Source of the DNA: SIG589 sp964566175 | GTDB taxonomy: Bacteria > Bacillota > Clostridia > Oscillospirales > Acutalibacteraceae | Assembly (NCBI GenBank): GCA_964566175.1 | Contig: CAZMHU010000007.1 | Coordinates: forward strand, 10,768-74,767 | Direction of reading: 5' to 3' | DNA length: 64,000 nt | Part shown: positions 52,164 through 60,820 of the stretch, in pieces | Position numbering within the stretch: the first letter of the stretch is position 1 | How the letters are laid out: each line of letters begins with the position of its first letter | The notes under the pieces: generated by a model | The model's database searches: none | The model's input: only the letters and a program-made list of their open reading frames with translations | Told to the model about the DNA's origin: nothing | Program-made: the position numbers and the translations under genes

Positions 52164-52208
52164 AAACCCGACCTCACTTGTAAAAAGCGTTAGGTCGGGT
52201 TTGTTTTT
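52164..52208 (+). terminator. Terminator of the XRE gene
   Basis: AAACCCGACCT pairs with AGGTCGGGTTT across a 17-nt loop, then a T-rich tail. It adjoins the convergent apgM stop. Confidence 0.8.
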
Positions 52209-53420
52209 CTATTTTTCAAGCAATCTGTCCATAACATCCGGACCGTGTTCTATGAAAATTCCGGTTTGTCTTGCGGAATTTTCCGCGAAACATTCCGCTC
52301 CGCTTTCTTCTTTGCGTGAATCGTATATCATAAAGGGAACGGGTTCCGAAGAGTGGGTGCGGGTTGCAAGCGGTGTGGGGTGGTCTGGCATTATGAGTAT
52401 GCGGTAAGCGTCGCCGAGAGTTTTCAAATATTCAACCGTCGGGCCGACGATTTTTTCGTCGATAAGTTCGATAGCGTGAACCTTGTTTTCCGCCTCGCCC
52501 CTGTGGCCGCATTCGTCGGGCGCTTCAACGTGGACATAAACCATATCGCAACCGTCCGAAAACAGTTTTCTCGCCGCCTTCGCCTTGCCTTCAAAGTTTG
52601 TATCGATATATCCGGTTGCACCGTCAACATCGGGTGTTTTCATTCCGGCACATATGCCGATGCCTTTAAGCAAATCGACAGCGGAAATAATACCGCCCTT
52701 TATGCCGTTTTTCTCGAAGAAATTTTGCAATGCGGGTTTTCTTCCCTCGCCCCAAAGCCAAATTGAGTTTGCGGGGCGCTTGCCATTTGCAATGCGCGCA
52801 AGGTTTACAGGGTGGTCTTTCAGAACGCCGTAACTTTTTTTCATAAGTTCCAACAACGGCTGTGCCGCGTCGGCAGTACTCAAATATTCACCTATTGCCC
52901 TGCCCGAAATATCGTGCGGCGGGGTCATTGTGCCGAGTTCGGTCGTGCCGTTTTTAACGGTAAGGCAATGACGGTAGCTGACGCCGGTATAAAAACGGTA
53001 CGTCTCGTTTCCGAAAGCCGACTGCACCGCTTTTATAAGTTCGTCAGCCTCGGCGGTCGAAATATCGTCCGCACAGTAGTCAACCATTGTTTTGTCGGCA
53101 TAGTTCTCTTCGTCCGAAAGGGTTACAAGATTGCACCTGAGCGCAACGTCTTCCGGTAAAAGTTCAACACCGATGCTCGCCGCCTCAAGCGGAGAACGTC
53201 CGGTATAGCATACCGTCGGGTCATATCCGAGAACCGAAAGGTTTGCCACGTCACTGCCGGGTTTCAGTCCCTTTGCAACCGTGCGGCAAATGCCCACTTC
53301 GGATGCTCTGCAAAGCGTGTCAATATTAGGTTTTTTCGCCTTTTCCATTGGAGTCGCACCGCCGAGAATCTCGACGGGAGTATCTGCCATACCGTCGCAT
53401 AAAACAACAAGATATTTCAT
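52209..53420 (-). CDS. apgM: Cofactor-independent phosphoglycerate mutase, archaeal ApgM type
   Basis: 403 residues. LVVLCDGMADTPVEILGGATPMEKAKKPNID, KPGSDVANLSVLGYDP (metal/Ser loop), YTGRSPLEAASIGVEL and the C-terminal ILIMPDHPTPLATRTHSSEPVPF match the ApgM branch of the alkaline phosphatase superfamily. It interconverts 3- and 2-phosphoglycerate in glycolysis. Many Clostridia use this archaeal-type enzyme beside or instead of GpmI. It is monocistronic. Confidence 0.93.
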   Translation of the reverse strand: MKYLVVLCDGMADTPVEILGGATPMEKAKKPNIDTLCRASEVGICRTVAKGLKPGSDVANLSVLGYDPTVCYTGRSPLEAASIGVELLPEDVALRCNLVTLSDEENYADKTMVDYCADDISTAEADELIKAVQSAFGNETYRFYTGVSYRHCLTVKNGTTELGTMTPPHDISGRAIGEYLSTADAAQPLLELMKKSYGVLKDHPVNLARIANGKRPANSIWLWGEGRKPALQNFFEKNGIKGGIISAVDLLKGIGICAGMKTPDVDGATGYIDTNFEGKAKAARKLFSDGCDMVYVHVEAPDECGHRGEAENKVHAIELIDEKIVGPTVEYLKTLGDAYRILIMPDHPTPLATRTHSSEPVPFMIYDSRKEESGAECFAENSARQTGIFIEHGPDVMDRLLEK

Positions 53421-53553
53421 TATGTATTCCCCCGATAAAAACTACTTTAAAAATGTTTGAAAATATTATATAATAAAAATATAAAGAAATAAAGATTTTT
53501 TTGGGTTTGTCAAGAAAAAATTTTACTCGGCAAAACCCTACTGAGGAGAAAAC

Positions 53554-55608
53554 TTGAGTATTATAAAAAAAGAAATTGAAATTTTATCCCCCGTCGGCAA
53601 TGCGGAAATGCTGGAAGCCGCTGTCCGCAGCGGTGCCGATGCGGTATATTTGGGTGTGCGTGACTTCAACGCACGCCGCAACGCCGATAATTTTGACAGC
53701 AGTACACTGTCCGATGCGGTAAAATATTGCCATATCAGAGGTGTCAGAGTATATCTGACGCTCAACACCGTCCTATCCGACAGCGAACTTTCCGATGCCC
53801 TCTCGGCGGCACGAAATGCTTATATCGACGGCGTTGACGCGGTAATAGTGCAGGATTTGGGTCTTGCGCGACTGCTCCACACCCACCTGCCCGCTCTGCC
53901 GCTCCACGCATCGACACAACTGACGGTACATTCGCCCTCTGCCCTTCCTGCCCTTAAAGAACTCGGTTTTGAGCAGGTCGTACTGTCGAGAGAGTTAAGC
54001 CGTGACGAAATCGCCGCCATATGCCGCGAGGCAGAATGCCTTTCGATGACGACCGAAGTTTTTGTCCACGGCGCACTCTGTATGTGTATGTCGGGTCAGT
54101 GCTATTTGAGCGCGATGCTCGGCGGCAGGAGCGGAAACAGAGGACTTTGTGCCGGCCCGTGCCGACTGCCCTTTAAATGCGACGGCGGAAACGGATACGA
54201 TTTAAGCCTTAAAGATTTGAGCCTTGTCGAATACATAGACGAACTCAAAAATCTCGGCGTTAAGACGCTGAAAATCGAGGGACGTATGAAACGCCCCGAA
54301 TATGTCGCCGCAGCAACCGCCGTTTGCCGAAAGACTGCCGACGGCGAAGACTGCACCGAACTCAAAGACACGCTTTATAAAGTTTTTTCCCGCAGTGGAT
54401 TTACCGACGGATATTACTCAGGAAAACTCGGCAAAGAGATGTTCGGCATACGCACAAAGGAAGATGTTATACTGTCGGGCGCTGTTATAAACCGTCTTCA
54501 CGATCTCTACCGCGCAGAGCGCCGCTCGGTGAAAATCAGTGGCTCGTTTTCCGTAAAAGGCGAAAGTATACCCGCTGTTTTCAGCGTATCGGACGGCGAG
54601 CACACCGTGACCGTCGAAGGTCAGGCGGCTGAAAAGGCAAAAACACGCGCCGCCACCCGCGAGAGCATATTGCCGCAACTTGAAAAAACAGGCTCTACGC
54701 CATTTATATTCGAAAACATCAAAACCGATATCGCAGACGGACTTGCCATAAGCGCTAGCGCGGTAAATGCACTGCGCCGACAGGCACTTGACGAACTTGC
54801 GGAAAATCGATATCAAAAGCGTACCGCCCCGACTTCTCTATACCGTCCGACGGAAACAAGAAAAACGCACGGCAAAAAGGCGCTGGTCGCCCGCTTTGCC
54901 GATATAACCCAAATCCCAAAAAATCTTTCGGGTGTTTCCGCCGTCGTGTTGCCGCTAGAGTGCAATTTTGAATCATACGACCGTGACGTTTTGCTCTGTC
55001 TTGACATTCCGCGCGGAATACAAAGCGAAAAATATATTCTAAGACGTCTTGACATCGCTGTAAAATTTGGTGTAAAATACGCTTTTTGCGGAAATATTGC
55101 CGCAGTAACGCTTTGCAAAAAAGCGGGAATTTTGCCGATATTCGATTTTTCAATGAACATCTTCAACAGCGAAAGCGCCTCCACGGCTGAAAAGTTGGGC
55201 GCAGTGGGAATAACCCTCTCACCGGAACTCACCTATACTCAGATAAATTCCGTTAAAAGTCCTCTCCCGACCGGATTTATCGGTTACGGAAGACTTCCCC
55301 TTATGTTGACCCGCAACTGTCCGCTCAAAAACGGCAGAACCTGTGCCGAATGTGATAAAAACGGCAAACTCACCGACCGCAAGGAAATATCCTTCCCTGT
55401 TCGTTGCCGCGCAGGTTTCAGTGAACTTTTCAATTCGCGCCCGCTGTGGCTTGCCGAGCGCACGGATGAATTTGCGACCGATTTTATGACCCTTTATTTT
55501 ACATTTGAAACACCCGAAGAATGCGAAAACGTTATTTCCCGCTATCGGGACGGAAAACCCGCCTGCGGAGAATATACAAGAGGGCTTTACTACCGCGGTG
55601 TTGAATAA
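53554..55608 (+). CDS. U32 peptidase-family protein with DUF3656 (RlhA/TrhP-like)
   Basis: 684 residues. The N-terminal EILSPVGNAEMLEAAVRSGADAVYLG, the U32 signature region EVFVHGALCMCMSGQCYLSAMLGGRSGNRGLCAGPC (in pieces: VFVHGALC, GQCYLS, GNRGLCAGPC) and TLKIEGRMKRPEYVA are clear, and the long C-terminal part fits DUF3656. Characterised U32 proteins hydroxylate RNA (RlhA at 23S C2501, TrhP at tRNA U34) with prephenate and an Fe-S cluster; the cysteines fit that. Which RNA is the target is undecided. The start is TTG 53554 behind GAGGAG. Confidence 0.9.
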   Translation: MSIIKKEIEILSPVGNAEMLEAAVRSGADAVYLGVRDFNARRNADNFDSSTLSDAVKYCHIRGVRVYLTLNTVLSDSELSDALSAARNAYIDGVDAVIVQDLGLARLLHTHLPALPLHASTQLTVHSPSALPALKELGFEQVVLSRELSRDEIAAICREAECLSMTTEVFVHGALCMCMSGQCYLSAMLGGRSGNRGLCAGPCRLPFKCDGGNGYDLSLKDLSLVEYIDELKNLGVKTLKIEGRMKRPEYVAAATAVCRKTADGEDCTELKDTLYKVFSRSGFTDGYYSGKLGKEMFGIRTKEDVILSGAVINRLHDLYRAERRSVKISGSFSVKGESIPAVFSVSDGEHTVTVEGQAAEKAKTRAATRESILPQLEKTGSTPFIFENIKTDIADGLAISASAVNALRRQALDELAENRYQKRTAPTSLYRPTETRKTHGKKALVARFADITQIPKNLSGVSAVVLPLECNFESYDRDVLLCLDIPRGIQSEKYILRRLDIAVKFGVKYAFCGNIAAVTLCKKAGILPIFDFSMNIFNSESASTAEKLGAVGITLSPELTYTQINSVKSPLPTGFIGYGRLPLMLTRNCPLKNGRTCAECDKNGKLTDRKEISFPVRCRAGFSELFNSRPLWLAERTDEFATDFMTLYFTFETPEECENVISRYRDGKPACGEYTRGLYYRGVE

Positions 55609-55617
55609 AGCGATAAA

Positions 55618-55648
55618 AAACCCCGACAGACAAAATCTGTCGGGGTTT
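55618..55648. terminator. Bidirectional terminator between the U32 gene and oadA
   Basis: AAACCCCGACAGA and TCTGTCGGGGTTT pair over 13 bp around CAAAA, with A on the left and T on the right. Confidence 0.93.
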
Positions 55649-55656
55649 AATTTTAT

Positions 55657-57051
55657 TTAGGTCAAATCTTCAACATAAAGTTGACGTACGGTATTCTCGC
55701 CGTTTGCCTTTTCGTTGCGTTCTTTTAAGAACTTTCCGGCAACCTGCGGGAAGAGGGCATAACTGAGAACATCCTCTTCGGATTTTGCCAAGTCACCCGC
55801 CTCAACACGGTACTTTTCAAGTTCCGGCTCAAGCAGATCGGCAGGGCGGCAGGTAATAACAGCGTCGTTACCGATAGCCTTGCGACGAACTTCCTCATTA
55901 ACCTCGCCCGGAACACGTCCGTATTCACCACGGAGAAGTCCCTTTGATTCCTTGGTTATCATCTTGTATCTCTCACCCGAAAGAACGTTGAGTACAGCCT
56001 GTGTACCTACAATCTGGCTTGTGGGAGTTACGAGCGGAGGATAGCCGAAGTCTTTACGGACATTCGGAATTTCGGCAAGAACATCATAAAACTTATCTTC
56101 GGCGTTTGCCTGTTTAAGTTGCGAAAGAAGGTTTGAAAGCATTCCGCCCGGTACTTGATAAAGAAGGGTCTTTGTATCAACGTTGAGTACCTTCGGGTCA
56201 AGTATTCCATCTGCTTTCAACTTATCGGCAACTGTGCGGAAGTGTTTTGCCGCCTCGGAGAGTTTTCCGAGATCAAGACCGGTGTCACGGTCGGTACCCT
56301 TTAAGGTAGCAACCATAGCCTCGGTCGAGGGCTGTGATGTTCCGTTTGCGAGCGGAGAAAGCGCGCAGTCAACAATATCAACGCCCGCCTGTGCCGCCAT
56401 AAGGTTTGTCATATCGCCGGTACCCGTAGTGTTATGAGTATGGAGATGAATCGGAACGGAAACCTTTGCTTTGAGTTTCTTAACAAGCGAATAAGCGTCA
56501 TAAGGAAGCAAGAGGTTTGCCATATCCTTAATGCAGATAACGTCAGCACCCATACTTTCAAGTTCGCAAGCGAGTTTTACGAAGTACTCTTCGTTGTGAA
56601 CAGGGCTCTGTGTATAACTTATCGCAGCCTCGCATATACCGCCGTACTTTTTAATGCTCTTCATAGCCTGTGCCATATTGCGGGTATCGTTAAGAGCATC
56701 AAAAACACGGATAACGTCGATACCGTTTTCAATAGCCTTCTTTACGAAAGCATCGACAACGTCATCGGCATAGTGCTTATAACCGAGGATATTCTGTCCT
56801 CTCAAAAGCATTTGAAGTTTTGTGTTAGGCAAAGCCTTTCTGAGTGCACGCAAACGCTCCCATGGGTCTTCGCCGAGGAAACGCATACAAGAATCGAATG
56901 TAGCGCCGCCCCAACACTCAAGCGACCAATAACCTACGCTGTCAAGCAGTTCACACGCGGGAAGCATATCCTCAAGGCGCATACGCGTTGCCGCCTGTGA
57001 CTGGTGTGCATCACGGAGTATGGTATCTGTAATATAAAGTTTGTTAGCCAT
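55657..57051 (-). CDS. oadA: Oxaloacetate decarboxylase alpha subunit (carboxyltransferase)
   Basis: 464 residues. The HMGL-like TIM barrel begins ITDTILRDAHQSQAATRMR, with the metal histidines in VPIHLHTHNTTG and DIVDCALSPLANGTSQPSTE, and the C-terminal PYC_OADA domain follows. It moves CO2 from oxaloacetate to the biotin carrier. The biotin domain is not fused but encoded separately upstream (58.3 kb). It is the last gene of the oad operon. The pyruvate carboxylase B subunit is a close alternative, but the oadB and oadG neighbours decide for the sodium pump. Confidence 0.94.
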   Translation of the reverse strand: MANKLYITDTILRDAHQSQAATRMRLEDMLPACELLDSVGYWSLECWGGATFDSCMRFLGEDPWERLRALRKALPNTKLQMLLRGQNILGYKHYADDVVDAFVKKAIENGIDVIRVFDALNDTRNMAQAMKSIKKYGGICEAAISYTQSPVHNEEYFVKLACELESMGADVICIKDMANLLLPYDAYSLVKKLKAKVSVPIHLHTHNTTGTGDMTNLMAAQAGVDIVDCALSPLANGTSQPSTEAMVATLKGTDRDTGLDLGKLSEAAKHFRTVADKLKADGILDPKVLNVDTKTLLYQVPGGMLSNLLSQLKQANAEDKFYDVLAEIPNVRKDFGYPPLVTPTSQIVGTQAVLNVLSGERYKMITKESKGLLRGEYGRVPGEVNEEVRRKAIGNDAVITCRPADLLEPELEKYRVEAGDLAKSEEDVLSYALFPQVAGKFLKERNEKANGENTVRQLYVEDLT

Positions 57052-57064
57052 TTAAAATTCCTCC

Positions 57065-58291
57065 TTATGCGAACAGCGAAATCAACACGCCTGCGGCAAT
57101 AGCCGAACCGATAACACCGGCAACATTCGGACCCATTGCGTGCATCAACAGGAAGTTGGACGGATTTTCTTTCTGTCCTACCGACTGGGAAACACGTGCA
57201 GCCATAGGAACAGCGGAAACACCGGCAGAGCCGATAAGCGGGTTTATCTTGTTCTTCGAGAACAGGTTCATAAACTTTGCGAGAAGTACACCACATGCTG
57301 TGCCCATTCCGAAAGCAACAATACCCATTGCGAGAATCTCAAGGGTCTTTTCATTAAGGAACGACTCTGCGGTAGCGGTAGCGCCGACCGAGATTCCGAG
57401 GAATATTGTAACAATATTCATAAGTTCGTTCTGAGCAGTCTTGCAAAGGCGCTCTGCAACGCCGGATTCCTTCCAAAGGTTACCGAGCATCAAGCAGCCT
57501 ACAAGCGGAGTAGCCGAGGGAACGAGCAATGCAACGAAGATTGTAACAACAATCGGGAAAACAATCTTTTCGGTCTTTGAAACCTGACGAAGAGCCTTCA
57601 TCGTAATCATACGCTCTTTCTTGGTGGTAAGAGCCTTCATAATCGGAGGCTGAATTACCGGAACGAGCGCCATATACGAATATGCGGCAACCGCAATCGG
57701 GCCGAGAAGACTCGGATAAAGTTTTGATGTTGTGAATATTGCGGTAGGACCGTCTGCACCGCCGATAATACCGACAGATGCGGCGGCTTCCTGCGGAAAA
57801 CCGAAAAGGTATACGCAACCGATAAATGTTACGAAAATACCAACCTGTGCGGCAGCACCGAGAAGCAAACTCTTCGGGTTGGAAATAAGGGGAGCAAAAT
57901 CGGTCATAGCACCGATTCCGACGAAGATAAGGCAGGGATATACGCAGGTCTTAACACCTATATAAAGTACATCAAGCAAGCCGCCTTCCTTCATTATCGT
58001 ACCGTAGCCGATGTCACCTGCCATAAACTGTGTCCACAAATCGCTGTGGTACATTTCCGCACCGGGGAGGTTCGTGAGAAGCATACCGAATGCGATACCG
58101 ATAAGCAAAAGCGGCTCAAATTGTTTCTTAATGGCAAGCCATAAAAGCAAGAGCGAAACCAAAATCATTGTAAGTGTTTTCCAACCTGCAACGGCAACAA
58201 CAGTACCGTCAACAACCGTGTCGGCTGTGAAGTTGGCAAACAGCATATAAAATCCGGTTGTTTTAAGAAATTCTATTATCTGTTCCAACAT
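57065..58291 (-). CDS. oadB: Na+-translocating decarboxylase beta subunit
   Basis: 408 residues with about 11 membrane segments. MGAMTDFAPLISNPKSLLLGAAAQ, IIGGADGPTAIFT, VLVPSATPLVGCLMLGNL and NPLIGSAGVSAVPMAARVSQ are hallmarks of OadB/GcdB/MmdB. It decarboxylates carboxybiotin and exports Na+. It lies 25 bases after the biotin carrier gene and 13 bases before oadA. Confidence 0.96.
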   Translation of the reverse strand: MLEQIIEFLKTTGFYMLFANFTADTVVDGTVVAVAGWKTLTMILVSLLLLWLAIKKQFEPLLLIGIAFGMLLTNLPGAEMYHSDLWTQFMAGDIGYGTIMKEGGLLDVLYIGVKTCVYPCLIFVGIGAMTDFAPLISNPKSLLLGAAAQVGIFVTFIGCVYLFGFPQEAAASVGIIGGADGPTAIFTTSKLYPSLLGPIAVAAYSYMALVPVIQPPIMKALTTKKERMITMKALRQVSKTEKIVFPIVVTIFVALLVPSATPLVGCLMLGNLWKESGVAERLCKTAQNELMNIVTIFLGISVGATATAESFLNEKTLEILAMGIVAFGMGTACGVLLAKFMNLFSKNKINPLIGSAGVSAVPMAARVSQSVGQKENPSNFLLMHAMGPNVAGVIGSAIAAGVLISLFA

Positions 58292-58316
58292 AGCATTTTT
58301 CTCCTGTTTTCGGGCA

Positions 58317-58694
58317 TTACGCGATTACGCAAAGCATAGTTCCGGTTTCAACCGAAGCACCCTTTGTTACGTTAAGAGAAGCAACTGTACCGTCGCAGGG
58401 AGCCATAATTTCGTTTTCCATCTTCATAGCCTCAAGAATCATCAAAACGTCACCCTTCTTAACAGCGGCACCGTTCTGTACATTTACGGCAAGAATTGTT
58501 CCGGGCATCGGAGAAGAAACGGTTTCTCCGCCCGCAGGTGCTGCTGCGGCAGGAGCCGGAGCGGCTGCGGGAGCAGGAGCAGCGGCAGGAGCGGGTGCTG
58601 CAGCGGGAGCAGACTTCTTAACCTCTGCTGCGTCTACTGCTTCGAGAGTGATTTCATATTCGGTTCCGTTAACATTAACTTTATACATTTTCAT
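58317..58694 (-). CDS. Biotin carboxyl carrier protein of the decarboxylase
   Basis: 125 residues. The N-terminal strand YKVNVNGTEYEITLE is followed by an Ala-Pro linker (about residues 29-56) and a biotinyl domain with ILEAMKMENEI; Lys91 is the biotin site. The linker DNA is a short imperfect GCA/CCT-type repeat. It swings biotin between OadA and OadB. Confidence 0.95.
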   Translation of the reverse strand: MKMYKVNVNGTEYEITLEAVDAAEVKKSAPAAAPAPAAAPAPAAAPAPAAAAPAGGETVSSPMPGTILAVNVQNGAAVKKGDVLMILEAMKMENEIMAPCDGTVASLNVTKGASVETGTMLCVIA

Positions 58695-58705
58695 AGTTTT
58701 CTACC

Positions 58706-58987
58706 TCACAGTTTTTTAAATGATGTAATTCTTATTGCAGAAACGTCCGTACCGAGTTCTTCCGCAACAGCGGCGGAAACGGCGGCAATAAGTTCCTGCT
58801 TGTTTGGTATGCTGTCGGCAACTGCCGGAGTGGCTGCGGCGACGGCAGGCGCGGCGGCTGTCTGTTCTTTCTTGCCGATATTGCAGAAAAGACCGACAAT
58901 TTTACAGATTATTATCAAACATATAAGTCCGACAAAAACCGTGCCTATGCCCATTGCACACACAAAAGCATTTGAAATTGTTTCCAT
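58706..58987 (-). CDS. oadG: Decarboxylase gamma subunit (OadG family)
   Basis: 93 residues. One N-terminal membrane helix (FVCAMGIGTVFVGLICLIIICKIVGLF) is followed by an Ala-rich linker and a tail, KQELIAAVSAAVAEELGTDVSAIRITSFKKL, typical of the OadG/MmdD assembly subunit. It is the first gene of the operon, with a TTGATA-18-TATAAT promoter upstream. Confidence 0.92.
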   Translation of the reverse strand: METISNAFVCAMGIGTVFVGLICLIIICKIVGLFCNIGKKEQTAAAPAVAAATPAVADSIPNKQELIAAVSAAVAEELGTDVSAIRITSFKKL

Positions 58988-59063
58988 TGACTATCCCCCT
59001 TGATTTTATAGGCAGTATACGTGAAAATCCAAATTTCCCCTTATACTACTTTAAGATATGCAC

Positions 59064-59093
59064 ATTATATCACACCTAACTGCAAAATATCAA
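59064..59093 (-). promoter_or_regulatory. Promoter of the oad operon
   Basis: Minus-strand TTGATA (59093-59088) and TATAAT (59069-59064) with an 18-bp spacer, leaving a leader of about 70 nt. Confidence 0.7.
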
Positions 59094-59153
59094 TACACTT
59101 TTGCGTTTTTTCGGCGTTATTTTTCAATATTTTTTTCTAAAAGCAAATTTTTG

Positions 59154-59183
59154 TTGACAAAACGGTATGTTTGATGTGATAAT
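59154..59183 (+). promoter_or_regulatory. Promoter of rsmD-coaD
   Basis: TTGACA at 59154-59159 and GATAAT at 59178-59183 with an 18-bp spacer. Confidence 0.7.
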
Positions 59184-59207
59184 AGATATACATATAGGTG
59201 GTGTTCT

Positions 59208-59756
59208 ATGAGAGTTATAACAGGAACTGCCAAGGGCGCACGCCTTCGTTCGCTTGACGGCAACGATGTCCGTCCGACCGCAGAGCGTGTCAAAGAAGCA
59301 GTCTTCAGCATAATACATTTTGATATTGAGGGACGCAGAGTGCTCGACCTTTTCGGCGGTTGCGGACAACTCGGAATTGAGGCGCTGAGTCGCGGTGCAG
59401 AAAGCGCAACCTTTGTCGACTCATCGCCGGAAGCCGTTAAGGTGATAAATGAGAACTTAAAATCCGCGCGTCTGTCGGACAAAGCGTCGGTCGTAAAAAA
59501 AGATTTTTCACTTTTTCTCTCTTCCTCCTCAGACGTGTTCGACATTGCGTTTGTCGACCCGCCATATCACGCCGATTTATATAATACGGCGCTTTTGAAA
59601 ACCGCCGAGCATATGAGCGATTACGGAATAATAATATGCGAACATCCCGCCGATGTTTCCGTGCCCGAACACACAGGCGATTTTTCCGCCGTTAAAGATT
59701 ACCGCTACGGCAAGATATATATAACGGTATATCGCAAAGGAGGAAAAGCAGAATGA
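59208..59756 (+). CDS. rsmD: 16S rRNA (guanine(966)-N2)-methyltransferase RsmD
   Basis: 182 residues. MRVITGTAKGARL, the SAM loop VLDLFGGCGQLGIEALSRGA and the catalytic DIAFVDPPYHADLY are diagnostic. The stop overlaps coaD (ATGA). The rsmD-coaD pair is a classic Firmicutes and proteobacterial arrangement. Confidence 0.95.
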   Translation: MRVITGTAKGARLRSLDGNDVRPTAERVKEAVFSIIHFDIEGRRVLDLFGGCGQLGIEALSRGAESATFVDSSPEAVKVINENLKSARLSDKASVVKKDFSLFLSSSSDVFDIAFVDPPYHADLYNTALLKTAEHMSDYGIIICEHPADVSVPEHTGDFSAVKDYRYGKIYITVYRKGGKAE

Positions 59757-60253
59757 CAAACTCGGTTGCGGTCTGCCCCGGCAGTTTCGATCCCGTAACG
59801 GTCGGACACCTCGATATTATACGCCGTGCGGCTAAAATGTTTGACAGGCTCATTGTGGTTGTAATGGTAAACCCAAAAAAGAATTACAGTTTTTCTCCAC
59901 AGGAGCGTGTCCGACTTATACGTGAGGTAACGGGCGATATTGAAAATGTTGAAATAGAATATTATGACGGCTTGCTTGCCGACTTTGCAAGGGACAAGCA
60001 CGCCGGTGTAATAATAAAAGGTTTGCGCGCTATGTCGGATTTCGAATACGAATTTCAAATGGCACTGACCAACAAAAAACTCAACCCCGATGTCGAAACG
60101 GTGTTTTTGACAACGGCGGCGGAAAATATGTATCTCAGTTCAAGCATGGTAAAACAGATTGCCAGCATGGGTGGCGATATTAAGGACTTTGTTCCCGAAC
60201 AGATACACAAAGAAATTACCGATAGATTATACGGAAAGGATGAATTAAAATGA
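59753..60253 (+). CDS. coaD: Phosphopantetheine adenylyltransferase
   Basis: 166 residues. AVCPGSFDPVTVGHLDII has the HIGH-like TxGH motif, then VIIKGLRAMSDFEYEFQMALTN and the YLSSSMVKQI motif. It adenylates 4'-phosphopantetheine to dephospho-CoA. It is coupled to both neighbours by 4-base overlaps. Confidence 0.96.
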   Translation: MTNSVAVCPGSFDPVTVGHLDIIRRAAKMFDRLIVVVMVNPKKNYSFSPQERVRLIREVTGDIENVEIEYYDGLLADFARDKHAGVIIKGLRAMSDFEYEFQMALTNKKLNPDVETVFLTTAAENMYLSSSMVKQIASMGGDIKDFVPEQIHKEITDRLYGKDELK

Positions 60254-60720
60254 GCATTGACGAATTACTTGAACAGTTGGACGAAATACTTGACGGAGGA
60301 ATAAAAATTCCCGGAAAGAAGACCGTTGTAGACGTTGAAAAACTTCGTGCAATCGTTGACGATATACGTCTTAACATTCCTTCTGAAATTAAGCAAGCAC
60401 GCGGAATCGTTGCCGACCGCGCCGACATCATCACCAACGCCAAGCGCGAAGCAGACGGTATTATCCGCTCTGCCGAAGAGCGTGCAAAGGCTATGGTAGC
60501 ACAGGAAGAAATCACAAAAATGGCACAGGAAAAGGCGGCTGAAATCATTGCCACCGCACAGGGCAAGAGCCGCAATATGCGCAAGGCGGCACAAGACTTT
60601 GTGGATGACCTTATGCGCCGTGCAGATGAGAGTTTGACCGCAAATCTCGCGGAGGTTCGCAAGACACGCGCCGCTCTCAAGCAGCAGGTTCCGTCTGCCG
60701 CTCCCAAAAACGAAGATTAG
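60250..60720 (+). CDS. Coiled-coil protein downstream of coaD (unknown)
   Basis: 156 residues. After IDELLEQLDEILDGG the protein is one long charged helix, with Ala/Glu/Lys heptads at about residues 45-145 (ADIITNAKREADGIIRSAEERA, EKAAEIIATAQGKSRNM). It resembles stalk subunits of rotary ATPases (V-type subunit H/E) in composition only. No cysteine, no membrane segment. A protein of this type often follows coaD in Clostridia. Its role is unknown; a scaffold or cell-division coiled coil is speculation. Confidence 0.75.
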   Translation: MSIDELLEQLDEILDGGIKIPGKKTVVDVEKLRAIVDDIRLNIPSEIKQARGIVADRADIITNAKREADGIIRSAEERAKAMVAQEEITKMAQEKAAEIIATAQGKSRNMRKAAQDFVDDLMRRADESLTANLAEVRKTRAALKQQVPSAAPKNED

Positions 60721-60724
60721 TTTT

Positions 60725-60755
60725 AAAAAGGGAGTCTTTTGCAGACTCCCTTTTT
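60725..60755 (+). terminator. Terminator of the rsmD-coaD-coiled-coil unit
   Basis: AAAAAGGGAGTC and GACTCCCTTTTT pair over 12 bp around a TTTTGCA loop. Confidence 0.93.
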
Positions 60756-60768
60756 CGACCTTCTTTGC

Positions 60769-60797
60769 TTGACACAGAAAAAACTGTATAATATAAT
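60769..60797 (+). promoter_or_regulatory. Perfect sigma-A promoter of smpB-ssrA
   Basis: TTGACA at 60769-60774 and TATAAT at 60792-60797 with a 17-bp spacer. Confidence 0.88.
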
Positions 60798-60820
60798 TTT
60801 GATTCTCGGAGGTAATAAGT

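Noticed and set aside
58527..58612. Tandem repeat or CRISPR-like array
   Set aside because: It is the coding sequence of the Ala-Pro linker of the biotin carrier; the repeats are degenerate codons without spacers.
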